The position numbers and the translations under genes were made by a program. Below the pieces are notes generated by a model. It saw only the letters and a list, made by a program, of their open reading frames with translations, searched no databases and was not told the DNA's origin. Positions 9,773 to 18,529 of a DNA stretch of 64,000 bases are shown in pieces. Position 1 is the first letter of the stretch. Every line of letters starts with the position of its first letter. This DNA is from Atriophallophorus winterbourni (lineage: Eukaryota > Platyhelminthes > Trematoda > Plagiorchiida > Microphallidae), in NCBI GenBank assembly GCA_013407085.1, contig JACCGJ010000211.1, positions 1-64,000 of the forward strand, read 5' to 3'.

Positions 9773-12582
9773 TTTCAGAAGCACGAATAACCAGTGCCCA
9801 AGTATTGTATGCAAATGTATGCAGCATCAGGAATAAGTGGGCTGAACTTTCTCTCTGCGTGGCTCAGTTACACCCAAGGGTTATTGCGCTTTCTGAGACC
9901 TGGCTGTCTGCGATTGATGAGGTGCCGGTAAACATCAGTGAACAGTATCTCGTCATAAGATGCGATAGGCCGGGCGATAGGAGAGGCGGTGGCGTTGCAC
10001 TGCTCTTGGAGTATGGTTTGCACAACATGGGTACAGGGATATCTCTAGCCATTGAAAACGTCCAAGTTGTTACGAGTATCCTGACTTGCTACAAGTCATC
10101 GCTCGCAATTGCTTGTGTCTACGTCACTCCCAGTGCATCCATACAGGAGTTTACACAGCTTATTGAGACACTCGACGGTTTGTTTCACTCAGCTCACAGT
10201 GTACTTATCTTGGGTGATTTCAACCTCCCAGACATAGATTGGCCTGTCCCCACTGGTCTAGTCACCCAGCAATCTGACACCTTTCTCGAATGGCTCCATA
10301 ATCATGCGCTGCACCAGCATGTCAATGATCCTACAAGGTTTCGCCATGGATGCACTCCATCCACTCTTGACTTGGTATTGTCGTCCCAGCTAGAAGCCAT
10401 TAGTCATTTAAAGTACCTACCGCCGCTCGGCAAAAGTGATCACGTAATGATAAGCTTCGAAGCGATATTGCGTTTTCGCAAACCTTTCTCTCGTCCTAGA
10501 CGCAATTTTAGGCGTGTAGACTGGGGTTTACTCTTGCAGTCTTCAAAATCTTCCCTTCAGTTATCTAGCGATTCGAATGTAAATGAAAACTGGGATAGAA
10601 TTTCTAAGTATCTAAACGAGTTACAAGACAAACACGCTCCGCTGCAGTGTGTGAGAAGGCATCGAAGGCCACCCTGGTGGTCTCCTCGAGTCCGTAGGTC
10701 TACCCGTAAACGGGATCGTCTATGGCGGCAATATAAGCTATCCCTTACTTCTGGTTCTTGGGCCCGCTACAAAACCGCTCGGAATGCCTGTGTTAAATTA
10801 CAACGTGTGCTCAAACAGCATTTTGAGTTATCTCTAGCTAGGGATGCTAAATCCAACCCGAAAAGGTTTTATAGCTACGCACAGTCAAAAGGAAAAACTA
10901 GGGAAAACATAGGGGATTTGAAACTGGAGGACGGAAAAGTTGCCGATACCGACCTGTCTAAGGCGACTGCCTTCTCAGGGTTTTTCAGTAGCGTTCAACG
11001 ACGGGATAATTCTTCAAACGCACCGTCAGGTCTGCTTAACCTGACACCTGGTGTCCATGTATTAGATGAGTTGTCCTTCATTGAGGCTGACGTGTTTGAC
11101 GCACTCATCCATGTTCGGGTCAACAAATCTGAGGGACCGGACGGCATCTACTCAATTATGCTTAAGAATCTTGCCTCAGTGCTTGCCGAACCGTTTTGCC
11201 AGCTCTTTAATTCATGCCTGCAACTAGGAGTTGTTCCCAGTAAGTGGAGGGAAGCCATAGTCGTGCCAATACACAAAGGCGGTTGCAGGTCAACTGTTGG
11301 TAACTATAGACCGGTCAGCCTGACCAGCACCGTCTCTAAAGTAATGGAAAAACTGCTGCGTGATAAAATCTGTCAGCATCTTTGTCGGCATTCTCTGTTG
11401 AGTGTAACTCAGCATGGATTTCTTAAGGGTAGATCCTGTCTGACTAACCTCCTTAGCTTTCTCAATACTGCCACTAAAAGGATGGATGAAGGGAAGCCTG
11501 TCGAAGCCCTCTACCTAGACTTCAGTAAGGCTTTCGATTCCGTAAATCACCGCCTTCTAGAGATTAAGCTAGCAGCCAAAGGCATACGTGGTAGTCTACT
11601 TGCTTGGATAAAGGCCTTCCTTACAGGTAGGACATTTCGAGTGAGAGTAGGATGTACGCTGTCGAATCAAACCGACGTGATCAGTGGTGTACCCCAAGGT
11701 TCGGTACTTGGCCCTCTTCTATTCCTGATTTTCATCGATGACTTGTCCTCTGAATTGAAGTGCCCATGCTTCATTTTCGCGGATGATGTGAAATTCATCG
11801 GATCAACGGATGAAGAGACCTTGATGCACGACCTTGAGCGGGTCATAAACTGGTCATACCAGTGGGATCTCCCACTGAACTTAAATAAGAGCCAACTCTT
11901 GTCAACACTGGTTGATAAGATTTCGGTCCAGGTGGCGGGGAATTCCCTCAGTGTTAACGCCACACAGTGTGTTAAGGATTTGGGTGTACTGGTTAGGGCT
12001 GACTTCAAATGGGAGGACCAATGTGCCGCTGCGGCTCAGCGTGCACGCAAGGTACTTTTTCGGCTGAAATCAGTGCTATCGAGCAGAAGACCCGATGTAT
12101 TCCTGCCACTGTACAAGGCATTAGTTCGGCCGCATCTTGAATACTGTGTTCAGGCGTGGTGTCCTCACTACAAAAAGGACATCCTTCGACTTGAAAGTGT
12201 ACAGCGCCTCGCAACTCGCATGATTGAAGGTCAGCGAGGGAAACCGTACGCTGTGCGCCTAATGTCTCTCGATCTTTTCTCCCTTAGGCGCCGTCGTTTA
12301 AGAGGTGACTTAATAGAAACCTTTAAGATCTTGAAGGGTTTGAGTGGCGTGCAAATGAACGACTTCTTTACCTTAAGTCCCGAGCTGGGCACCCGGGGCC
12401 ACTCACTTAAAATTGCTAAGAAACGATGTAGGCTAGACTCCAGGAAACACTTTTTCAGCCTTAGGGTTGTTAACTTCTGGAACATTCTTCCAGAAGAACT
12501 TATATCCTGCAGTACCGTGTCTAGTTTTAAGCAGGGGTTGGACCGCAACTGGGGTAAGTTGTTTCCTGAATACTCGCCTTAA
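9715..12582 (+). CDS. CR1-like LINE ORF2: endonuclease and reverse transcriptase
   Basis: The frame is open from 9715 (after a TAG at 9712) to the TAA at 12580-12582, with no in-frame ATG before about 10,026, which lies inside the endonuclease domain. Conserved sequence starts at VLYANVCSIRNKW (about 9802). The N-terminal AP-like endonuclease shows ALSETW, LGDFNLPDIDWP, TPSTLDLVLSS and GKSDHVMIS, including the catalytic SDH. The RT shows SEGPDGIYS, NYRPVSLTS, YLDFSKAFDSVNHRLL, SGVPQGSVLGPLLF and the catalytic FADDVKF, ending with VVNFWNILPEELI. No stop or frameshift is visible. Without an AUG the protein is probably made as an ORF1-ORF2 fusion of about 1373 aa by -1 frameshifting at 9721-9727. 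Confidence 0.9.
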   Translation, partial: HAKKRAAPSGASTEGQTGLVSEARITSAQVLYANVCSIRNKWAELSLCVAQLHPRVIALSETWLSAIDEVPVNISEQYLVIRCDRPGDRRGGGVALLLEYGLHNMGTGISLAIENVQVVTSILTCYKSSLAIACVYVTPSASIQEFTQLIETLDGLFHSAHSVLILGDFNLPDIDWPVPTGLVTQQSDTFLEWLHNHALHQHVNDPTRFRHGCTPSTLDLVLSSQLEAISHLKYLPPLGKSDHVMISFEAILRFRKPFSRPRRNFRRVDWGLLLQSSKSSLQLSSDSNVNENWDRISKYLNELQDKHAPLQCVRRHRRPPWWSPRVRRSTRKRDRLWRQYKLSLTSGSWARYKTARNACVKLQRVLKQHFELSLARDAKSNPKRFYSYAQSKGKTRENIGDLKLEDGKVADTDLSKATAFSGFFSSVQRRDNSSNAPSGLLNLTPGVHVLDELSFIEADVFDALIHVRVNKSEGPDGIYSIMLKNLASVLAEPFCQLFNSCLQLGVVPSKWREAIVVPIHKGGCRSTVGNYRPVSLTSTVSKVMEKLLRDKICQHLCRHSLLSVTQHGFLKGRSCLTNLLSFLNTATKRMDEGKPVEALYLDFSKAFDSVNHRLLEIKLAAKGIRGSLLAWIKAFLTGRTFRVRVGCTLSNQTDVISGVPQGSVLGPLLFLIFIDDLSSELKCPCFIFADDVKFIGSTDEETLMHDLERVINWSYQWDLPLNLNKSQLLSTLVDKISVQVAGNSLSVNATQCVKDLGVLVRADFKWEDQCAAAAQRARKVLFRLKSVLSSRRPDVFLPLYKALVRPHLEYCVQAWCPHYKKDILRLESVQRLATRMIEGQRGKPYAVRLMSLDLFSLRRRRLRGDLIETFKILKGLSGVQMNDFFTLSPELGTRGHSLKIAKKRCRLDSRKHFFSLRVVNFWNILPEELISCSTVSSFKQGLDRNWGKLFPEYSP
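9721..9784 (+). promoter_or_regulatory. Candidate -1 ribosomal frameshift signal
   Basis: The heptamer A AAA AAC (9721-9727) is in the ORF1 frame as codons AAA-AAC, so slippage of one base leads into the ORF2 frame at CGT (9727). After an 8-nt spacer, CCCTCGG (9736-9742) pairs perfectly with CCGAGGG (9752-9758). Loop bases GTGCTTC (9743-9749) are perfectly complementary to GAAGCAC (9778-9784), so an H-type pseudoknot with a 2-nt connector and a 19-nt last loop can form. The ORF1 stop lies at 9770-9772, between the stem and the second pairing strand. This is seen in sequence; function is inferred from known viral and retroelement signals. Confidence 0.8.
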
Positions 12583-14340
12583 TTGCTTTACAAGCTTAGG
12601 TTTTTCATTTTTTAGCGTTATCCCGTAAATATACTGAGGGCTAGAGTTCTGTGTGTTTTTTAATTTTTATTATACACAATGCTACTTCAGCTAACCTCTC
12701 ACCGTGCTGGTGAAGAGAAACTGCTTTTTCTTTTTCCAGCATCGGCTATAACGCGGTGCTTCCTAAGTTCAACCCGGATAATCTCTTGGCTTCGCGATCG
12801 GCGAAGATTTCAAACAGACAAAAAGAATATACGTTTTGGCAGTGGTGGGTGCTTCTCTGCAGCTTTCCACCGAAAGAAATTCTGGACGCTCGATTGGCTT
12901 GTTAGCCACATACTGTCCTGTGCAAACTGAACTGAACTTAACTCTCACCTTTCGGTGATGAGACCTCTCTCATCTTCCTTTCACAGGTACACACACACAT
13001 GTGCTCTCTACGAATCAATCTAGCACACCTACGAAAGAATCTTGGCACTTGTTTCGACTTGGTAAACTATCGCCATGTAATACTGGTACTGATACTGGTG
13101 TTTCAATGAGGTATGTTTTAATGTGCTTTTATCCATTTGACGGCCTTGGCCCACTATAAAAAGTCCAAATGCATTTTAAATGTGCAGGTTGGTTGTAATT
13201 GTCATCCGACATCGTACCTTATCTGGATATTACTTTTACTTTCCATCACTTCTCGATCGTTTTTGTTTTTATTTACCCACTCATCTGATCATAAAGTTGT
13301 ACTTTCTTTCCGAAAATTTCTAAACAATTTTTGTTGAAACTCGTGTATTCTTATGTCTGTTACGTAATGTTGGTTGAAAAGTCGCCAGTTGTCTAATTAA
13401 TTTCAGGTGTGTATTCGTTTTCTTTGACTAATCAATCCTGTGTAGTTTTACCTTTGTTCTGAATAGGTAGTACATTGCATGAAAATATGAATGCCCAAGA
13501 AGTATTTTATTGCTTCTATGCAAATTGGCCAATAGTAAATTGTATATAGCGACAAAAGAGATACAAGCTTGCAAACTTAACCGCATAATCTTGTGCACAA
13601 GGAGTCAAGAATAAGAACAACTGCTCGAATACAATAAAGGGAGTTTGGTTGGCTTCATTTGAAAAAGCCACGCGTGTAGTGGAAAACGAAAAGGGTGTGG
13701 TATCACGAAGTATAAAAGGATGAAAAAAGTCGTCTCAAAACGCAACACAAAAATCTCAACCGATCAAGCATCAGCCAGTCATGCGCCTCCAATCAACTAG
13801 ACAAGAGACAGTTGGACCGAATGGGTTAAGGCTTCGCACGTCTAGACTTTATCTACTTAGTCCTTTCAAAAACTTTGACCGATTTTACGACACAGTAGTT
13901 CTTTATAAGCTCTAAAATCGGTACCTAACTGGTGGATAGCTGCGTGCCTAAGCTCCAGAACTGTATGTGTACAAGTAAGTAAATACATGTATACTTTCAA
14001 TTTGTAGGTGGTGTTGACACGTGCTTATTAGTGTTATTTAATAGTGATTGGGAAATGATTAGAATCCCCATTCCCCATGTTAAACATTGATTTCAATATA
14101 TGGCGAGTGATTTCCCCCGATCAATGACTTAGCTTCAATTCACACTGCCTTGCCAAACCCGTTTAATACACACAGCAATGTAGTGCAAGACGAATGGGGC
14201 AAAAGGGCAACCTTACAAAAGAAATCGTACTGTGAATTTAGAAAAGCCTGATCCAGACTTATAAAGTCAAGCTTTCAAGCTTCTCGTGGCCGCGTGTGAT
14301 CCAATGTTTCATTGAATGCTAATATTAATGGTCTATGCAT
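12583..14340. other. CR1 3' flank and unassigned sequence
   Basis: The first 80 bases are probably the 3' UTR of the CR1-like element (aagcttaggtttttcatttt). The rest has only short frames without motifs. I see no host exon or dateable repeat here. Confidence 0.4.
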
Positions 14341-14342
14341 GA

Positions 14343-14425
14343 GCAACCTGACAGTATCTTAACCCACATGCAGTCTGTGACTGTGCAGCATTTTGCCTGG
14401 ATCAAGCTTGTGCTTTCATGCCATA
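14343..14425 (+). repeat. SINE-A 3' fragment
   Basis: Matches the 3' half of the abundant SINE described at 33,201-33,459: caacctgacagtatctta, gcagtctgtgactgtgc and tttgcctggatcaagct, ending in gtgctttcat. Confidence 0.75.
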
Positions 14426-14589
14426 TTAATGGTGTATGATTGATTCACGGAGTGAAGTGACGGCCTTTTAAGATTTGGTTGGTAGACAAGTAAATTTCCG
14501 CCAACCCCAACAAAATGTACTGTATTTAATCTGCGCGTCTTGCAAACGCTTTAAAAAGATTGAGTTGTTCTAACACGACACCAACGATA

Positions 14590-15540
14590 GTTTGAGAGGC
14601 ATCAGTAGTATGGATCTGCGCACCGTTTACATTAGGATTTATGTGCACGAACTGTGCAGCTTTTGCCGAGCCGGTTTTGACGTAATTTTTCGCTCTGTGA
14701 CTCACTGTGCTAGTAATGTTTGTACTATGTTTGCCAACAAGCGCTTAAAAAATTCTTGCTGCAGGAAAATATCGAATGGTATCAAGTGTAATACTTGCGA
14801 GCGATGGTCACTTCCGCAGCTGTCGAGGATACATCATAAGACCTATAAATTGTACGTAACTCACCGTTGGATCCAATGGATATGTAGTGACTGCCATTAG
14901 GCGGCTAAAAAAGCATTTTCCATGAAGTCGAAAAATGCTTGTTCTCAGCAACCCAACAAAGTTTCTAAGTTTAATATTAATAAATCCTTTGCTGAAGTAT
15001 TGCGTGAAAATATCACTGCTAGCCCCGCGGTACAAACGGTTAAGTCTGATGACATTACGGTGAGCAAATCTCCCATCCCAGCAAAGCCTCATAAAATTAA
15101 TAAGGGGGCTAACACACAAGGTCAAGCCTTTCAGTCCGATGTCATTGCGTTGAGCTCATCTTCTAAGCCTCGTAATGGTAAGAAAAAGATAGACGGTGCA
15201 CAAAACGGTAATTAGTGGAACTTACTGGGCCAAATTTAATTGCTACTGTCGTTTCGAGACCAGATATGTTATCCAATGATGTGGAGTAACTTAAATCAGC
15301 TCATCAGGGAATGCGAAAAAATCTCTCAACATCTTGATGCTTAATCAAAATGAAGCTAATATACGTAAATCCAATACGCGTAATTCACTCGGCCGGAGTT
15401 GTAAAAGGAATCTGCTCCACGATTTTGGAATCAGCCTGCCGAAAAAACGTGCCGACTCCTCGGATATTACGCTCGAGGGTCAAGCAGGACTAAGTAAGGA
15501 TATATCTCGAGACACCGTCGTCACAGTGCTATACTGAAAT
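14590..15540 (+). pseudogene. Diverged CR1-like LINE ORF1, broken
   Basis: A relative of the 8462-9772 ORF1. The PHD finger is recognisable from 14,731 (SCCRKISNGIKCNTCERW, RWIQWICSDCH), followed by a stop at 14,898. A basic, serine-rich linker continues at 14,922-15,215, then further broken sequence. The end of ORF1 reads CRKNVPTPRILRSRVKQD and stop (15,437-15,491), matching PKNVQLPRVLRPRAKQD and stop of the intact copy. The overlapping -1 frame reads KKRADSS, EGQAGL, matching the start of ORF2. Both overlapping frames are therefore recognisable despite heavy divergence. Confidence 0.7.
15442..15506 (+). promoter_or_regulatory. Diverged copy of the -1 frameshift signal
   Basis: The slippery heptamer AAAAAAC is kept (15,442-15,448) in the ORF1 phase. 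After 9 nt, CCTCG (15,458-15,462) pairs with CGAGG (15,474-15,478). The loop has changed sequence, yet its first bases GATAT (15,463-15,467) can pair with ATATC (15,502-15,506) downstream. The element itself is dead; the value is comparative. Confidence 0.6.
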
Positions 15541-15604
15541 TTATGTATTATCTGGAATAAGTGGTTTGAACTATCCATCCTAGCTATTGAGTTACTACCA
15601 CATG

Positions 15605-15900
15605 CAATGCGTATGAAAGCACAAGCCATGTCCTGGCAAAGTGCCGCACAGTCAGCGACTGTACTTGGCCTAAAATGTATGTATGAAAGCACAAGCCTTA
15701 TCCAGGCAAAGTGCGACACAGTCAGTGACTGCATGCGGGCTAGGATACTGTCAAGTTGCCCAGACCTAGATATATATGGGAAAGAAAATGGTTGTGAGAC
15801 TCTAGCGTGTTTTAGCATGCAGCTCACTACCAGTGGCCAATCATTTTAACACGGTGTTAGCCGCGCAGTACAGAAGCACTGGACGATTGCACATATGTAC
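15605..15900 (-). repeat. SINE-A with duplicated 3' part, nested in CR1 endonuclease
   Basis: The insertion splits the endonuclease of the diverged CR1 copy: sequence before it ends ctattgagttactaccacatgca and after it resumes atagcactgaccgaaact, coding ALTETW. Within it the SINE 3' segment (gtatgaaagcacaagcc in this strand) occurs twice, at 15,611 and 15,671, followed by the rest of the SINE once, ending cgattgcacat. The duplicated segment suggests a dimeric or template-switched copy. Confidence 0.7.
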
Positions 15901-16040
15901 AATAGCACTGACCGAAACTTGGTTATCTGCATCAGATCGTATTCCTGATCCAATTTGTGACAGTTATTCTTTGGTCAGACGTGATAGACCAGGTGCATTC
16001 AAGGGTGATGGTGTTGCTATCTCTTGTACTTACTAAATAA
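15895..16040 (+). pseudogene. CR1-like endonuclease fragment (continuation)
   Basis: Encodes ALTETWLSASDRIP and YSLVRRDRPGAFKGDGVAIS, matching ALSETWLSAIDEVP and YLVIRCDRPGDRRGGGVAL of the intact element. It breaks off at a stop at 16,034-16,036. Confidence 0.75.
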
Positions 16041-16189
16041 GGTCACTAAGATGTTACATAAAGGCCAACAGGTTAAAGATTTTTACTTGGATTTTTGTAA
16101 GCCCGTCACTGCGGCAAATCAAAAATTGCCTTGAGCCAAAATTTGTTTTATAGGCATTATATATTATATATTTTTACACAATCATTTAA

Positions 16190-16675
16190 AAAATGACAAA
16201 GTGCCACCCAATCAATTTGGGTGTGGGCGTGATACTACCCGGTTGCCCAGGCCGAAGTAGAGGAGTTGATCTTGAGGACTCCCACCTCAAGCCTTTGGCC
16301 CGAAAGCCTAACCCGCAAGGCAGCGGAGCGAGATTAAGGATCGCACCTATCGGGGCCGGATACTGTAGGTACGGTTCACAAGCCATTCGCGAGGTAGAGA
16401 CCAAGCAGGGACTCCCGACATCATCCCAACCAGTCGAGCCGGTGATCCTTGCGGATTCATACGCCTCTTCTGGTATACAATGTCCGCGAGGGACAAGGAG
16501 ACTGTGTTTGTCTGGCTTCTCACCATTGACCAACCTGGTATGAGTAACTCTGAAGATGCCACGAAGACATCACCCAGTATAGCTCAATGGATCATCGAGG
16601 CACGCAAGCCGCTGCACCACGTCAAGGTCCAGTCTCGGCGCAACGGAGTCCAGTCTCGGCGCAACGGTTTATAGG
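16190..16675 (-). repeat. Repeat X (SINE-like), long copy
   Basis: A GC-richer block related to 53,420-53,830 and, more distantly, 25,915-26,160. Shared blocks are tactacccggttgcc, gaagtag, cccgcaaggcagcgg and atcgcacctatcgg. The sense strand is taken as minus because a related short copy at 43,031 ends in a TAA tail in that sense. A 19-nt unit (gtccagtctcggcgcaacg) occurs twice in tandem at its upstream edge (about 16,627-16,668). It has no protein-coding support. Confidence 0.6.
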
Positions 16676-16799
16676 CATTGGTGGTACTCTGATAAACCGG
16701 ATAATAGGATTCTTGAGCTATATATACTTTCGCGTCAGGATAGGTGGTATATAATCTCCGAAAGTGAGAGTTATTAGCGGAATTCGTAAGGGTTTAATA

Positions 16800-17113
16800 T
16801 TCGACCACTAAGTTTACTCATTTTCATCGATGACTTGGCAGCTTCGCCCAAGTGTCCTTGCTATATTTTTGCGGATGATGCCAAGTTTATCGAATCAATT
16901 AATGAACAGAATTTTCTCGAGGATGTCGAAAAGGCCATCACGTGGTCTACTACATGGGATCTACCAGTTAACTTTACAAAAAGCAATATCTTGTCTAAGG
17001 TCGTTAAGAAACTCGAGGTTTCTGGATCAAAAGGTATACTTGAGATTACTAGGATGCCGAATGTTCGTTACTTAGATATCAAGATTTCAGTGGACTTTAA
17101 ATGGGTTGTGTAA
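16800..17113 (+). pseudogene. CR1-like RT fragment with FADD motif
   Basis: Reads FIDDLAASPKCPCYIFADDA and continues KFIESINEQNFLEDVEKAIT and WDLPVNFTKSNIL, aligned with 11,735-12,010 of the intact element. It ends VDFKWVV at a stop. It is likely the remaining 3' part of the diverged CR1 copy that starts at 14,590, the middle having been lost around the repeat X insertion. Confidence 0.75.
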
Positions 17114-17184
17114 CGTTCTACATATGATCCGAATTAAGTTGAGAAAAAAGCCGGTTTTGATTGAAGTAAGCAACACTTGACATC

Positions 17185-18497
17185 CGAGTGTCATTCGATT
17201 CAATCGATCGTGAAAATTTTTGGAACTGTTTGCTGAGACATGGAGTGCCCGAGAAGTATGTTTGGATCTTGACAGCATTATATTGCCAAACTTCGGGTAG
17301 GGTTCGGGCGTACGGACAATTGTCGTCCTCGTTCAATATATTCAGTGGGTTGCGGCAGGGCTGCCCTATCTCGCCGTTCCTTTTTAACTTCGCGATCGAC
17401 AATGTCCTCGGGAATACTTTAGCTGGTCTGGTGGGCGCAGGTGTTAAACTTCTGCCGGGTGAGAGAGCCACATATTTATAGTATGCGAATGACATTCACT
17501 TCTGGGAGATGACCCTCATATAATGCAACAAACCATGGACCACCTGGCACTTAAAGCTTCAACGTATGGTATGTGCTTTTCGCCTAACAAGTGTAAAACA
17601 CTTAACCAGGACTGAATCGGCTCTCTTCCAAATCTAACTGTGTGTGATGTCAATCTTGAATTGGCCGACAGCTTTATTTACCTTGGCAGTTGTGTCTCTG
17701 CTGGTGGTTGTGACGAGGACAAGGTCTCACAACGTGTTCGCAAAGCGGGTGTAGCGTTTGCTAAACTTCGCCATTTGTGGGGTCGACGCGATGTTTCACT
17801 CCATACTAAAAGCCGAGTGTACAACGCAGTAGTGCGTGCTACACTACTTTATGGCTACGAAAACTGGTCTATCCAAGCGGAAGATGTCCGTCGCCTTTCT
17901 GGTTTTGACACCCGTTGCTCGCATTCGGTGGCAGCATCGTGTTACAAATATAGATGTTTGCAAGCGGGTGTTAGGACTATGTGGCTACGGACTGGAAGAA
18001 ATGCTGATGCTTGCTCGTTTGCGCTCGTTGGTTGGAATGTCTCCTCACCGTTTACCTCACCGCGCCTTATTCGCATAGCCTGGCAGAAGCTGGGAGAAAT
18101 GATCGGTTGACCAGTCCATGACGAGGCGCGTTTGGATGAAGAAACTCACCGTAGGATTAGCCTCAGTTGGGCGTATTTATTTGCCTGGGTGGGTCAAAAA
18201 ACCCCACCTAATAGTTGGCTGGAAACCTTACGAAATATGGCTGCAAACCGAAGTCATTGGTGGCAGTGTATTTTATTATGTTTGTCATAATTTTTAATCT
18301 GGTATCATTTTATAAAAAAAATCACATAATCGTATGGACTGAAACTACATGTGCTTTTTGCATATTTGCTTTTGCATATTCCGCTTGTCTGTTTTCCCTT
18401 TTACACGCGCTTGCTTATCTTCTTTTCCTGCTTCATATTACTTGGCACTTTGTCTGGCTCCAGACTAGTGCTTCATGATGATGATGATGATGACCGC
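17185..18497 (+). pseudogene. RTE-like LINE 3' half, decayed
   Basis: The RT fragment reads FDSIDRENFWNCLLRHGVPE and SGLRQGCPISPFLFNFAIDN, typical of RTE-type RT. A stop at 17,479 precedes the catalytic block, which reads YANDI rather than YADDI, so a catalytic aspartate is lost. 17,640-17,930 gives SFIYLGSCVSAGG and LHTKSRVYNAVVRATLLYGY, the post-RT region, followed by a frameshift. The 3' end has the simple tail atgatgatgatgatga at 18,476-18,494. Confidence 0.75.
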
Positions 18498-18529
18498 AGG
18501 CGGTGCTGTCGTAGTAGGGTGAACATGCT

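Noticed and set aside
9805..9807. TTG as the genuine ORF2 start
   Set aside because: The open frame and the reading continue upstream into ORF1, and the overlap holds a complete frameshift signal, which explains expression better than a non-AUG start; it cannot be fully excluded.
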